Shown: positions 15,601 through 25,398, numbered from the stretch's first letter. The stretch: 64,000 nucleotides of DNA from DASSBG01 sp963800395 (GCA_963800395.1 CAWDBD010000011.1:62001-126000); one strand, 5' to 3'. Translations and numbers: made by a program. The notes: generated by a model from the letters alone, not told the origin.

Positions 15601-18456
15601 TCAGGCGCGCTTCTTGCGCGCCTTGCGACGTGGTTTGGGCAGATGCTTCGCCAGATACCGGCCGGTATGGGATTGCTTGTCGGCAGCCACCTGCTCCGGT
15701 GTTCCGGTAGCGATGATCCGGCCGCCGCCGGCGCCGCCTTCGGGCCCCAGATCGATGATCCAGTCGGCTGTCTTGATGACATCCAGGTTGTGCTCGATCA
15801 CCACCACCGTACTGCCGTTGTCGACCAGCTGGTGCAGCACGTCCAGCAGTTGCTCGATGTCGTGAAAGTGCAGGCCGGTGGTGGGTTCGTCGAGAATGTA
15901 CAGGGTCTGTCCGGTATCGCGCCGGGACAGTTCCTTGGACAGTTTCACGCGCTGCGCTTCGCCTCCGGAGAGGGTGGTCGCGCTCTGGCCCAGGTGGATG
16001 TAGTCGAGCCCGACCGCACGCAGCGTGTTCAGGCGGCGGGCGATCGCCGGCACGTTCCTGAACAGCTCCAGGGCCTCCTCGACCGTCATGTCCAGCACAT
16101 CGGCGATGGTATGACCCTTGTACAGGATGTCCAGGGTCTCGCGGTTGTAGCGCTTGCCCTTGCAGGTGTCGCAGGGTACGTAGACGTCGGGCAGGAAGTG
16201 CATTTCCACCTTGATCAGTCCGTCACCCTGACAGGCCTCGCAACGGCCGCCGCGCACATTGAAGCTGAAGCGACCCGGCTTGTAGCCGCGCGCACGGGCC
16301 TCGGGAACTTGCGCAAAAAGTTCGCGCAATGGCGTGAACAGGCCCGTGTAAGTGGCCGGATTTGAACGGGGAGTTCTGCCGATGGGCGCCTGATTGATGT
16401 CCACCACCTTGTCAAAGTGCTCAAGGCCCTCGATGCGCTCGTGCGGTGCGGCCTGGCGCGATGCACCGTTCAGCTCGACCGCGCACAGACGGTAGAGGGT
16501 ATCGTTGATCAGGGTCGATTTGCCCGAGCCGGACACGCCCGTGACGCAGGTGAACAGGCCGGCCGGGATGTCCACATCCACCGATTGCAGGTTGTTGCCC
16601 CGTGCACCGACCAGTTTCAGGGCGAGTTGCGGATCGAACTGGCGACGTTGTTCCGGCACGTCGATCCTGCGCTTGCCGGACAGGAACTGACCGGTGACCG
16701 ATCGCTTGGCTTTCAGTACGGCGTCAAGACTGCCCTGGGCGACGATTTCACCCCCGTGCACGCCTGCGCCGGGGCCGATATCGAGAATATGGTCGGCGCT
16801 GCGAATGGCCTCTTCGTCGTGCTCGACCACAATCACGGTGTTGCCCAGGTCGCGCAAGCGCGTCAGTGTGCCCAGCAGGCGGGTGTTGTCGCGCTGATGA
16901 AGGCCGATCGAGGGTTCGTCGAGCACGTACATCACACCCACCAGACCGGCACCGATCTGGCTGGCCAGGCGGATGCGCTGCGCTTCGCCGCCAGACAGCG
17001 AGTCGGCCTTGCGGTCCAGGGTCAGATAGTTGAGTCCGACATCGACCAGAAAGCTGAGTCGCTCACGGATTTCCTTGACGATACGGCGGGCGATTTCTCC
17101 GCGCCAGCCATCCAGGCTGAGGGTGTCGAAAAACGCCAGTGCGTCCTCTATCGAGAGCGCGCTGATGTCGGGCAGATTGCGCTTGTCGACAAACACGTGC
17201 CGCGCCGACCGGTTGAGGCGCTCGCCATGGCAGTCGGGGCAGGGCGAGTCACTGAGATAGCGCGACAGTTCCTCGCGCACGGCCGAGGACTCGGTTTCCC
17301 GGTAACGACGCTCCAGGTTGGGCACGATGCCCTCGAAGCGATGCGTGCGAGTGCGCCTGCCACCGCGCTGGGTAAGGTACTGGAAACTGATCTTGTCCTT
17401 TCCCGAGCCGAACAGGATGGCCTTGCGAATTTTTTCCGGCAGGTCGCGCCAGGGCGTGTCGACGTCGAAATCATAGAATTTCGCCAGCGACAGGATCATC
17501 TGGAAGAAATGGGCGTTGCGTCGATCCCAGCCACGCACGGCGCCGTTCGACAAGGCGCGCTCGGGATGCGCCACCACCCGCGCCGGGTCGATATTCTCGC
17601 GCGTGCCCAGGCCGTCGCAGCCAGGGCAGGCCCCCACCGGCGAGTTGAAGGAAAACAGTCGCGGCTCCAGCTCGGACAGCGAGTAGTCGCAGACCGGGCA
17701 GGCATAGCGTGCCGAGAAGATCTGTTCTTCGGCATCGGCATCATCGAGGTCGGCCACCAGGGCCAGGCCTTCGCCAAGCCGGAGCGCGGTCTCGAAGGAC
17801 TCGGCCAGGCGCTGCTTGATGTCCTCGCGCGGACGGAAACGATCCACCACCACGTCGATATTGTGCTTCTGGCGCAGGGTCAGCGCGGGCACGGCATCCA
17901 GATCATGTACATGGCCATCCACCCGCACCCTGACGAAGCCTTGCGCGCGCAGTTGCTCGAACACCTGTACATGTTCACCCTTGCGCTCGCGAATCACCGG
18001 CGCCAGCAGCATCCAGCGACGCTTCGCATCCAGGGCAAGGGTGGCATCCACCATCTGGCTTACGGTTTGCGCGGCCAGCGGAATGTCGTGATCGGGGCAG
18101 CGCGGCGTGCCCACGCGGGCGAACAGCAGACGCAGGTAGTCGTGCACTTCGGTGATGGTGCCGACGGTCGAGCGCGGGTTGTGCGATGTCGATTTCTGCT
18201 CGATGGAGATCGCCGGCGACAGCCCCTCGATATGGTCGACATCCGGCTTTTCCATCATCGACAGGAATTGCCTGGCGTACGATGACAGTGACTCCACGTA
18301 GCGGCGCTGACCCTCGGCATAGATCGTGTCGAACGCCAGCGAGGACTTGCCCGAGCCGGACAGCCCCGTGACCACGATCAGCTTGTCGCGGGGCAGATCC
18401 AGGTCGAGATTCTTGAGGTTGTGGGTGCGTGCACCGCGGATGCTTATGGTTTGCAT
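15601..18456 (-). CDS. uvrA: excinuclease ABC subunit A
   Basis: A 951-residue protein of normal UvrA length, intact. It has two ABC ATPase halves: Walker A GLSGSGKSSLAFD near residue 31 and a second GVSGSGKSTL near 645, each with an LSGGEAQR-type signature. Zinc-binding cysteine pairs are visible at CPVCDYS ... CPGCDG and CEACQGDG ... CDTCKG. It recognises DNA damage in nucleotide excision repair with UvrB. I chose ATG 18456 (MQTISIRGARTHNLKN), the conserved start; the open frame to 18570 has no supporting features. Confidence 0.97.
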   Translation of the reverse strand: MQTISIRGARTHNLKNLDLDLPRDKLIVVTGLSGSGKSSLAFDTIYAEGQRRYVESLSSYARQFLSMMEKPDVDHIEGLSPAISIEQKSTSHNPRSTVGTITEVHDYLRLLFARVGTPRCPDHDIPLAAQTVSQMVDATLALDAKRRWMLLAPVIRERKGEHVQVFEQLRAQGFVRVRVDGHVHDLDAVPALTLRQKHNIDVVVDRFRPREDIKQRLAESFETALRLGEGLALVADLDDADAEEQIFSARYACPVCDYSLSELEPRLFSFNSPVGACPGCDGLGTRENIDPARVVAHPERALSNGAVRGWDRRNAHFFQMILSLAKFYDFDVDTPWRDLPEKIRKAILFGSGKDKISFQYLTQRGGRRTRTHRFEGIVPNLERRYRETESSAVREELSRYLSDSPCPDCHGERLNRSARHVFVDKRNLPDISALSIEDALAFFDTLSLDGWRGEIARRIVKEIRERLSFLVDVGLNYLTLDRKADSLSGGEAQRIRLASQIGAGLVGVMYVLDEPSIGLHQRDNTRLLGTLTRLRDLGNTVIVVEHDEEAIRSADHILDIGPGAGVHGGEIVAQGSLDAVLKAKRSVTGQFLSGKRRIDVPEQRRQFDPQLALKLVGARGNNLQSVDVDIPAGLFTCVTGVSGSGKSTLINDTLYRLCAVELNGASRQAAPHERIEGLEHFDKVVDINQAPIGRTPRSNPATYTGLFTPLRELFAQVPEARARGYKPGRFSFNVRGGRCEACQGDGLIKVEMHFLPDVYVPCDTCKGKRYNRETLDILYKGHTIADVLDMTVEEALELFRNVPAIARRLNTLRAVGLDYIHLGQSATTLSGGEAQRVKLSKELSRRDTGQTLYILDEPTTGLHFHDIEQLLDVLHQLVDNGSTVVVIEHNLDVIKTADWIIDLGPEGGAGGGRIIATGTPEQVAADKQSHTGRYLAKHLPKPRRKARKKRA

Positions 18457-18685
18457 GGGCAGTCGGTATGTGAATTCGGAAGCAGGGTGCCGCGCCTTCG
18501 GCGGTGCGGACAGGAAAAGATGGGGTGGATTGGGCACAATAGCAAGGTGGCGACGGCTGCTGCCGGGCATTTCTCGCGCGGGATTTTCCGGGGACTGTCA
18601 ACAGCAAGGGGCCACCATACTCGTGCCGGGCCGTCGCAGGGGCTGCGACACCGGCGGCCACATTCCTCCACAGGGAGTCATACGC

Positions 18686-19234
18686 ATGAAAGGACGTTTC
18701 GGATCATTCCTCCTTATTGCCGCCGTGTTCGGGGCGGTTTCGGTTTCCCCGCTGCAGGCGGCGACGCCGCAGGCCAGTGCCGAGCAGGTGCGGGAGTTGA
18801 TCAAGGTCACCGGCGGCGCCGAAATGATGCACCGCATGATGACGCAGATGATTCCGGGCCTGAGCAATACCATGCAGGAGGCGCTGCCCTGCGTTCCGGC
18901 AAGCTACTGGAACGGTTTCGCCAATAAACAGGCCGAACAGGATCTGATCAACCGTATTATTCCGATCTACCAGAAACACTTCAGCAGCGAGGACGTTGCC
19001 GACCTGCTGAAGTTCTACCGGACAAGGGTAGGCAGGAAGGTACTCGAGGAGATGCCCGGGATCATGAGCGAGACCATGCGGGACGGCCAGGCCTGGGGAC
19101 GCAAACGGGCTCAGCAGATGATCGATCAGCTGCAGAAGGAAGGGACCCTGAATGCACAGGGTTCCTGTCCCGTCCCCGAGGCCGGTGGCAAGGCCGCTGG
19201 CGACACGGGCGGCGATGAGGCGAGCAACGGCTAG
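18686..19234 (+). CDS. secreted DUF2059-like protein
   Basis: A 182-residue protein with a signal peptide (MKGRFGSFLLIAAVFGAVSV, cleavage after LQAAT). The mature helical part has FSSEDVADLLKFYRTRVGRKVLEEMPGIM, the pattern of DUF2059 proteins, and two cysteines that could pair. A GGGAG site precedes the ATG at 18686. Function unknown; probably periplasmic. It stands between uvrA (divergent) and the rplU promoter. Confidence 0.8.
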   Translation: MKGRFGSFLLIAAVFGAVSVSPLQAATPQASAEQVRELIKVTGGAEMMHRMMTQMIPGLSNTMQEALPCVPASYWNGFANKQAEQDLINRIIPIYQKHFSSEDVADLLKFYRTRVGRKVLEEMPGIMSETMRDGQAWGRKRAQQMIDQLQKEGTLNAQGSCPVPEAGGKAAGDTGGDEASNG

Positions 19235-19280
19235 GCTCCGAAGCGCCCGATGGCAAAGCGACATTCGGCCTGAGCGGGTC

Positions 19281-19310
19281 TTGCCGCTGCGGGCCCGGGA
19301 GCGGTATAAT
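19281..19310 (+). promoter_or_regulatory. sigma-70 promoter of rplU-rpmA
   Basis: TTGCCG at 19281 and a perfect TATAAT at 19305-19310, 18 bp apart, 53 bp upstream of the rplU start codon. Strength and position fit a ribosomal protein operon promoter. Confidence 0.75.
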
Positions 19311-19362
19311 CGCCCGTTCGCTCAAGGCGAAACCCCCAGAATAACTACTTAAGGGATCAACA

Positions 19363-19698
19363 ATGTACGCAGTCATCAAGACCGGCGGCCGGCAGTATCG
19401 CGTGATGGAAGGCGAGCGCCTGCGCGTCGAGAAGCTGGATGCCGAGGTCGACAGCAGCATCGATTTTGACCAGGTGCTGATGCACGGAGAAGGCGAGAAC
19501 ATCACCATCGGTGCGCCGATGGTGGACGGAGCCAGGGTCAGCGCCAAGGTGCTGGCGCATGGTCGTCACGACAAGGTTCGCATCATCAAGTTCCGCCGCC
19601 GCAAGCATCACATGAAGCAGCAGGGCCACCGTCAACATTACACCGAGATCGAGATCACCGGCATCGCCGGCGGCAAGAAATCGGCCAGCAGCAAGTAG
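19363..19698 (+). CDS. rplU: 50S ribosomal protein L21
   Basis: A 111-residue protein beginning MYAVIKTGGRQYRV with the conserved KFRRRKHHMKQQGHRQHYTEIEI segment that binds 23S rRNA. It is followed 12 bp later by rpmA, the universal pairing. Confidence 0.98.
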   Translation: MYAVIKTGGRQYRVMEGERLRVEKLDAEVDSSIDFDQVLMHGEGENITIGAPMVDGARVSAKVLAHGRHDKVRIIKFRRRKHHMKQQGHRQHYTEIEITGIAGGKKSASSK

Positions 19699-19710
19699 AG
19701 GAGAACAGCC

Positions 19711-19968
19711 ATGGCACACAAGAAAGCAGGCGGTTCAACCCGCAACGGCCGCGATTCCAATCCGAAGTATCTCGGCGTCAAGATCTACGGTGGTGAATCC
19801 ATCCAGGCCGGCAACATCATTGTTCGCCAGCGCGGCACCCGTTTTCATCCGGGTACGGGCGTTGGTCTGGGCCGCGACCACACCTTGTTCGCGCTCACCG
19901 ACGGCAAGGTCCAGTTCAAGACCCGTGGCCCCAAGCACCGCAAGTTCGTGGACGTCATCAGCGACTGA
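19711..19968 (+). CDS. rpmA: 50S ribosomal protein L27
   Basis: An 85-residue protein starting MAHKKAGGSTRNGRDS, the conserved N-terminal tail that reaches toward the peptidyl transferase centre. No cleavable N-terminal extension of the Firmicutes type is present. GAGGAGA precedes the start. Confidence 0.98.
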   Translation: MAHKKAGGSTRNGRDSNPKYLGVKIYGGESIQAGNIIVRQRGTRFHPGTGVGLGRDHTLFALTDGKVQFKTRGPKHRKFVDVISD

Positions 19969-19994
19969 GCCACAAACTGTCCGTAACCTGACTC

Positions 19995-20019
19995 AACCCC
20001 GCCATGTGCGGGGTTTTGT
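19995..20019 (+). terminator. rho-independent terminator after rpmA
   Basis: Arms AACCCCGC and GCGGGGTT with a 5-nt loop, followed by TTGTC. It lies 27 bp after the rpmA stop and separates rplU-rpmA from obgE. Confidence 0.8.
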
Positions 20020-20166
20020 CTATGCGCGGGTCCGGTAATGGGCAGTCGCGAATTGGGAATCATCATGGACATTCACGTATCCTGTAGCTTTCCTGCCAAT
20101 CCGGGGCTGCCGTTCCCGGCTCTCCGCTTGTCCGCCTCTCCTTTTTTGATTCCCGGCCCTTGAACC

Positions 20167-21231
20167 ATGAAATTCGTTGACGAAGCCAAAATCCAGGTGC
20201 TTGCCGGCAACGGTGGCAACGGTTGCGTGAGTTTCCGGCGCGAGAAGTACATTCCGCGCGGTGGCCCCGACGGCGGCGATGGCGGCAACGGCGGCTCGGT
20301 CTGGCTGGTCGGCGACGAGGGCCTGAATACGCTGGTCGATTTTCGTCACCAGCGCCACTTCAAGGCCGAGCGCGGTCAGGACGGCATGGGCCGGCAGAAA
20401 TACGGCCGCGGTGGCGAGGACCTGGAAGTACGCGTGCCGATCGGCACCATCATCATCAACACGGCCACCGACGAGGTGATTGGCGACATCACCGCGGACG
20501 AGCAGCGCCTCAAGGTAGCCCAGGGCGGCAAGGGTGGCCTGGGCAACATGCACTTCAAGAGTTCCGTAAATCGGGCTCCGAGACAGTCCACGCCGGGCAC
20601 ACCCGGTGAGGAGCGCGAACTGAAGCTGGAGCTGAAGCTGCTGGCCGATGTCGGGCTGCTGGGTTTTCCCAATGCCGGCAAGTCGACCTTCATCCGCGCC
20701 GTGTCCGCCGCGACACCGCGCGTGGCCGATTATCCGTTTACCACCTTGCACCCGAACCTGGGCGTGGTCTCGGTAGGCAGCGACCAGAGCTTCGTCATCG
20801 CTGACATTCCGGGCCTGATCGAAGGTGCAGCCGAAGGTGCCGGGCTGGGCATTCAGTTCCTGCGCCACGTGTCACGCACGCGCCTGCTTCTGCATCTGGT
20901 TGATGCGGCGCCCATGGATGGTGTGGATCCTGTCGAGCAGGTGCGCGCCATCGAAGGCGAGCTCAAGCGGCATGATCCGGCCTTGCTGGAGCGGCCGCGC
21001 TGGCTGTTGCTGAACAAGCTGGATCTGTTGCCGGCGGAGGACCGCGAAGCGCGGGTTGCCGGGATAGTCGAGGGATTGGACTGGAAGGATCGATGGTTCC
21101 CGGTCTCGGCTTTGGCGCGTGAGGGCACGCGTGCCGTGTGTCAGCAGGTACAGCAGTTCTTCGAGCTTGAGCGGGAGCGTGAGCGGGAGCGCGATCTGGA
21201 AGAGGGCGCCGCCGGTGACACGGCACTCTGA
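20167..21231 (+). CDS. obgE: Obg GTPase (ribosome assembly)
   Basis: A 354-residue protein. The glycine-rich Obg domain (about 1-158, with GGNGGNGCVSFRRE and GGPDGGDGGNGGSV) precedes a GTPase domain: G1 GFPNAGKST near 166, G3 DIPGLIEGAAEG, G4 NKLD, and a short acidic and arginine-rich C-terminal tail (repeated Glu-Arg near 335-343). It functions in large-subunit maturation and the stringent response. It is in the usual place after rpmA. Confidence 0.97.
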   Translation: MKFVDEAKIQVLAGNGGNGCVSFRREKYIPRGGPDGGDGGNGGSVWLVGDEGLNTLVDFRHQRHFKAERGQDGMGRQKYGRGGEDLEVRVPIGTIIINTATDEVIGDITADEQRLKVAQGGKGGLGNMHFKSSVNRAPRQSTPGTPGEERELKLELKLLADVGLLGFPNAGKSTFIRAVSAATPRVADYPFTTLHPNLGVVSVGSDQSFVIADIPGLIEGAAEGAGLGIQFLRHVSRTRLLLHLVDAAPMDGVDPVEQVRAIEGELKRHDPALLERPRWLLLNKLDLLPAEDREARVAGIVEGLDWKDRWFPVSALAREGTRAVCQQVQQFFELERERERERDLEEGAAGDTAL

Positions 21232-21243
21232 CGTTGACGCAAC

Positions 21244-21270
21244 AAAAAAGCCGGCAGGCGCCGGCTTTCT
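21244..21270. terminator. bidirectional terminator between obgE and rpsT
   Basis: A run of six A, then GCCGGC, a 4-nt loop and GCCGGC followed by TTTCT. It can serve both obgE (+) and rpsT (-), which converge here. Confidence 0.8.
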
Positions 21271-21292
21271 CACGCACTCGTCAGAGACGGGC

Positions 21293-21556
21293 TCAGGCGA
21301 GGGCTTTGATCTGTGCGTTCAGGCGGCTCTTGTGGCGGGCAGCCTTGTTCTGGTGGATCAGGCCACGCGCAGCGTAGCGGTCCATCAGGGGCACGGCGGC
21401 CTGGTAGGCATTGCTTGCCGCTTCCTTGTCACCTGCCTCAATGGCTGTAATGACTTTCTTCAGCGAGGTACGTACCATCGAACGCGCGCTGGCGTTGCGC
21501 ATGCGGCTGCGCTCGGACTGACGGGCACGCTTTTTTGCAGATTTGATGTTGGCCAA
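21293..21556 (-). CDS. rpsT: 30S ribosomal protein S20
   Basis: An 87-residue basic protein starting MANIKSAKKRARQSERSRMRN. The start codon is TTG, as in E. coli rpsT, where the weak start takes part in autoregulation; the same could apply here (inference). A clear promoter lies about 45-70 bp upstream. Confidence 0.97.
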   Translation of the reverse strand: MANIKSAKKRARQSERSRMRNASARSMVRTSLKKVITAIEAGDKEAASNAYQAAVPLMDRYAARGLIHQNKAARHKSRLNAQIKALA

Positions 21557-21595
21557 GGGATGACTCCGGACGTGTTGGCTTGGGACAAGAGCGCA

Positions 21596-21624
21596 ATTAT
21601 GCGGGGTTTTCAGTTGCGCGTCAA
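21596..21624 (-). promoter_or_regulatory. sigma-70 promoter of rpsT
   Basis: On the minus strand TTGACG (21624-21619) and CATAAT (21601-21596) are separated by 17 bp, 40 bp upstream of the rpsT TTG start. Confidence 0.7.
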
Positions 21625-21712
21625 CGGTATCGACTTGAATTATATGACGCGCGGGAGCCGAAAGTATGCTGCGATCGCGATTTCAATGGCTTCCGCCGTG
21701 TGGCGTGGATTC

Positions 21713-21860
21713 CGTCATCCCGGCGCAGGCCGGGATCCAGTATCAAGGCCGTGCGCAGCACGTAACGCCTGTTTTAGTGCGCCGCGCACGCGTGCCCGAC
21801 TGGATGACCAGCCATGCGGCTGTTGAAAAGCGCCTCCGGCCTGCGCCGGGATGACGAGCA
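21713..21860. repeat. inverted pair of REP-like palindromes
   Basis: A palindromic element GTCATCCCGGCGCAGGCCGG at 21716-21735 is met by an inverted copy near 21836-21856 (CCGGCCTGCGCCGGGATGAC on the plus strand). About 100 bp lie between them. This is the widespread type that reads VIPAQAG when translated. With the rpsT promoter it fills the 400-bp rpsT-murJ gap (21557-21956); no gene is visible there. Confidence 0.75.
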
Positions 21861-21956
21861 TCCGTGGCATGACGTCTTGTGGCCTGGCCCCGGGGCCTGA
21901 CGTCCTGGATGATCCCGGCGCCTGCGCCATGTCGCCTGGGCGACGGGGGCAAGCGC

Positions 21957-23570
21957 GTGACGCGACGGCCCTCCCTGTTGCGCGGGCTGCTGTCGTTCAG
22001 CTCCATGACCATGCTCTCGCGGGTGCTGGGGCTGGCGCGCGATATCGCCATCAACACCACGTTCGGTGCCTCGGCGGCCACGGATGCGTTCTGGGTCGCC
22101 TTCCGCATCCCCAATTTCATGCGCCGGCTGTTTGCCGAGGGCTCGTTCTCGACCGCGTTCGTGCCGGTGTTCACCGAGGTGCGCGAGACGCGCAGTCACG
22201 AGGATCTCAGGGACATGACCTCGCGCGTGGCCGGTACCCTGGGCGGGGTGCTGCTGGTGGTGACCGCGCTGGGCGTGCTGTTCGCGCCGCAGGTGGTGTC
22301 GGTGTTCGCGCCCGGCTCGCTGGACCAGCCGCACAAGCTGGACCTGACCATCGAGCTGCTGCGCCTGACTTTCCCGTTCCTGCTGTTCGTGTCGCTGACG
22401 GCGCTGGCCGGCGGCGTGCTCAACAGCTGCGACCGATTCGCGCTGCCGGCGCTGACGCCGGTCATTCTCAACGTCGGTCTGATCGCCGGCGCCCTGTGGC
22501 TGGCGCCGCGCCTGGGCACGCCGATCCTGGCGCTGGGCTGGGCGATCCTGTTCGCGGGCATCGTGCAGTTGCTGTTCCTGCTGCCGGGCCTCAAGCAGCT
22601 CAATCTGCTGGTATGGCCGCGCTGGGGCTGGCGCCATCCGGACGTGCGCAAGGTCATGCGGCTGATGGGGCCGACCCTGTTCGGTTCCTCGGTGGCGCAG
22701 GTGAACCTGCTGCTGGACACGGTGTTCGCCTCGCTGCTGATCACCGGCTCGCAGACCTGGCTGTCGCAGTCCACGCGCTTTCTCGAGCTGCCGCTGGGCG
22801 TGTTCGGCGTGGCCCTGGGCACGGTGATCCTGCCGGCGCTGTCGCGCCATCACGTGGGTACCGACCGCGCCGGTTTCTCGCGGGCGCTGGACTGGGGCTT
22901 TCGCATCACCCTGCTGATCGCGCTGCCGGCCATGCTGGCGCTGCTGCTGCTGGCCAGGCCGCTGATCGCCACGCTGTTCCAGCACGGCGAGTTCACCGCC
23001 TTCGATACCCGCATGGCCACGCTGTCGGTGCTGGCCTTCGTCTGCGGCTTGCCGGGCTATGCGCTGGTCAAGGTGCTGCTGCCGGCCTTCTATTCGCGTC
23101 AGGACACGCGCACGCCAGTGCGCGCCGGCGTCACCGCCCTGATTGCCAATATTGTCTTGACGATCGGCTTCATCGGGCTGCTGTTCCAGCTGTGGGCGCC
23201 GCCTGCCGCGCACCGGATGGGTTGGCTGGATGCCATCGCCCAGGTTCCCGGGCTGCACATGGGCATGGGCATCGCCGGGGCGCTGTCGAGCTATATCAAC
23301 GCGCTGCTGCTGTGGCGCTGGCTCAAGCGCGATGGCGTCTACCAGCGCCAGCCCGGCTGGGGTCGGCATCTGCTGCGGCTGGTGCTGGCCTGCGCCGCCA
23401 TGGGTGCGGTGTTGTGGGCAGGGCTCGAGCTGTGGCCGCACTGGACCACGGTGCCGACCTGGACACGCATCTGGCGGCTGGCCGCGCTGGTGGCGGCCGG
23501 TGGCCTGACTTACCTGTTGGTGTTGTTCGCGGCCGGCTTCCGCCTGCGCGATCTGCGCGCCAGTCAGTAG
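21957..23570 (+). CDS. murJ: lipid II flippase MurJ
   Basis: A 537-residue MATE-like membrane protein with about 14 helices. The N-terminal signature SMTMLSRVLGLARDI and AFRIPNFMRRLFAEGSFSTAFVPVF is typical of MurJ. It exports lipid II for peptidoglycan synthesis. I prefer GTG 21957 (VTRRPSLLRGLLSF), which gives the family start; the frame extends to 21879 without features. It stands upstream of ribF-ileS-lspA, its common neighbours, with an unrelated minus-strand gene between. Confidence 0.95.
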   Translation: MTRRPSLLRGLLSFSSMTMLSRVLGLARDIAINTTFGASAATDAFWVAFRIPNFMRRLFAEGSFSTAFVPVFTEVRETRSHEDLRDMTSRVAGTLGGVLLVVTALGVLFAPQVVSVFAPGSLDQPHKLDLTIELLRLTFPFLLFVSLTALAGGVLNSCDRFALPALTPVILNVGLIAGALWLAPRLGTPILALGWAILFAGIVQLLFLLPGLKQLNLLVWPRWGWRHPDVRKVMRLMGPTLFGSSVAQVNLLLDTVFASLLITGSQTWLSQSTRFLELPLGVFGVALGTVILPALSRHHVGTDRAGFSRALDWGFRITLLIALPAMLALLLLARPLIATLFQHGEFTAFDTRMATLSVLAFVCGLPGYALVKVLLPAFYSRQDTRTPVRAGVTALIANIVLTIGFIGLLFQLWAPPAAHRMGWLDAIAQVPGLHMGMGIAGALSSYINALLLWRWLKRDGVYQRQPGWGRHLLRLVLACAAMGAVLWAGLELWPHWTTVPTWTRIWRLAALVAAGGLTYLLVLFAAGFRLRDLRASQ

Positions 23571-23627
23571 TCATGCGGCGCCAGGCCGGCCCTGTTTCAT
23601 GGCCCGGGTTTCTGCCCGATGGCGGGC

Positions 23628-24302
23628 TCAGACACCCGGCCGGCTGTCGGCGCTTTCCGGGGTAATCAGGTCCCTGCGCAGATGGCTGTGCCAGGGCGCC
23701 TGTTCGCAACCGTCGGTTCGGGAAAGATCAAGACTTGCCAGCAGCCTCCGGCAGGTGATGCCGCTCCAGACCGACATGGCAACCAGGACAATCAGGAGAA
23801 GCACCCGCGCGCCGCCGATCCAGGTGGCTGCTCTGCCGGTACGGATGGGCGTTGTTCGCAAGACTTTGCGGCCCCTGGGCGGGCTGCGGCCCTCGCGGAC
23901 GATGCGAATGCCATCGCATGCGCCGGGGATGCCGATGAAAAGGGTCATCAACACGAAAGGTCCAACCAGAGCCGCATACAGCATCCAGGCCGTGCCGGAG
24001 TAGCCGAAGTACTGGTAGCAATGCGAGAAACGTGCGTATTCGGACCAGCGCGGTGATGCCCAGAACTCCAGCACAAGAAAAATCGGGGCTGCGATCGCCA
24101 ATGACTTGAGCACTAGCCGAATACGCTCCGGCTTGGTGTATTCCTCGGCGTAGTCGACGCCGTCCTGCCTCACCCGCTTTGAGCGCGGCATCTTGTATCG
24201 CTGCTCGGCCGGCGTCCTGAAAAACGCCACCAGAGCGGCAGCCATGCCGATCAGCGCAATAGCGATGATCATCCAGTCGTGAGAGCCTGTCTCCGGCTTC
24301 AT
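23628..24302 (-). CDS. predicted inner-membrane protein of unknown function
   Basis: A 224-residue protein, start chosen at ATG 24302 (MKPETGSHDWMIIAIALIG). Four hydrophobic segments are visible near 11-25, 62-78, 100-125 and 175-193, with a basic loop between the first and second. A short cysteine pair region (TCRR ... DGCE) lies near the C-terminus. I do not recognise the family. It is opposite in direction to murJ and ribF and interrupts their usual adjacency. Confidence 0.6.
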   Translation of the reverse strand: MKPETGSHDWMIIAIALIGMAAALVAFFRTPAEQRYKMPRSKRVRQDGVDYAEEYTKPERIRLVLKSLAIAAPIFLVLEFWASPRWSEYARFSHCYQYFGYSGTAWMLYAALVGPFVLMTLFIGIPGACDGIRIVREGRSPPRGRKVLRTTPIRTGRAATWIGGARVLLLIVLVAMSVWSGITCRRLLASLDLSRTDGCEQAPWHSHLRRDLITPESADSRPGV

Positions 24303-24458
24303 CGCAAGGCGGGACCTTGCTCGAAGCGTATCGCCTCGGCAGCGGCTTGCTGCCCGCGCCGTCCGGCAAGTCGTCCTTCTGAATTTTCGCGCGGTCGACA
24401 AGCCATCCCCTGCAGCCTAATCCATTGTGCAGCGCAGCGCAGCCGTTATACTGCCGTG

Positions 24459-25398
24459 ATGAGGGTTTTTCGGGATATTGCGGGCGCTTGCCTGGCGCCG
24501 TCAGGCAGCGTCGTGACCGTGGGTGCGTTCGATGGTCTGCACCTGGGGCACCAGGCATTGCTGAAGCGCGTGTGCGAGCGATCGGACGCGCTCGGTTGCG
24601 TGCCTGCTGCGGTCAGTTTCGAGCCGCTGCCACGGGCATTCTTTGCGCGCGCCGAATTGCCGCGGCTGGCTTCGCGGCGAGAAAAGGTGGCCGGGCTGCT
24701 GGATGCCGGCATGCAGCGCGTGCTGATGCTGCGGTTCAATGCATCGCTGGCGGCCATGAGCGCCGAGGATTTCGTGCGCCGTCTGCTGGTGGAGCGGCTG
24801 GCCGTGCGCGAAATTCATGTCGGCGCGAATTTTCATTTCGGCCACAAGCGCCAGGGCGACTTCGCCCTGCTGGAGCGCATGGGGCGTGACCTGGGCTTCG
24901 AGGCCGTGAAAATGCCGCCGGTACTGCTGGATGGTGAGCGGGTTTCCTCGTCGGCGATTCGTGCCAGCCTGGGCGAAGGCCGTTTTGATGACGCGGCACG
25001 CCTGCTTGGACGAGGATTTTCCATCAGCGGCCGCGTGGCGCACGGCAACAAGCTGGGTCGAAAACTGGGCTATCCCACCGCCAATCTGTGGCTGGGACGG
25101 CGGGTCAGCCCGGTGCTGGGCATTTTCGCGGTGCGGGTGACTGGTCGAGGGTGATGCCACAACCCACCTGGGTGTGGCCAGCCTGGGCAAGCGTCCGACT
25201 GTCAACGAAGTGGTGGAGCCGCTGCTGGAAGCGCACCTGTTCGATTTCGACCGGGACATCTACGGGCGCCGCATTCGCGTAGAATTCGTTGCCCATCTGC
25301 GCGACGAGGAAAAGTTCGACGATATCGACCTGCTGGTCGCGCAGATGGATCGCGATGCTGCGGCCGCACGGCGCATTCTCGCCACATCCCCGACCTGA
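24459..25398 (+). CDS. ribF: riboflavin kinase / FAD synthetase, frameshifted here
   Basis: Makes FMN and FAD from riboflavin. ATG 24459 starts MRVFRDIAGA; the FAD synthetase domain (about 1-180) has TVGAFDGLHLGHQALL and SSSAIR. The flavokinase domain begins at GRVAHGNKLGRKLGYPTANL. The frame ends falsely at 25154, but DATTHLGVASLGKRPTV continues in the next frame to 25398. One extra G in a G run near 25150 explains it. This is the first break of the indel-rich stretch. Total length about 312 residues is normal. Confidence 0.9.

Noticed and set aside
16417..18285. A 622-residue plus-strand open frame opposite uvrA
   Set aside because: Antisense shadow of uvrA with the same skewed composition; no start signal or domain.
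21774..23441. A 555-residue minus-strand open frame opposite murJ
   Set aside because: Low-complexity Gln/Arg/His-rich sequence typical of a GC-rich antisense frame; murJ on the plus strand is clearly the gene.
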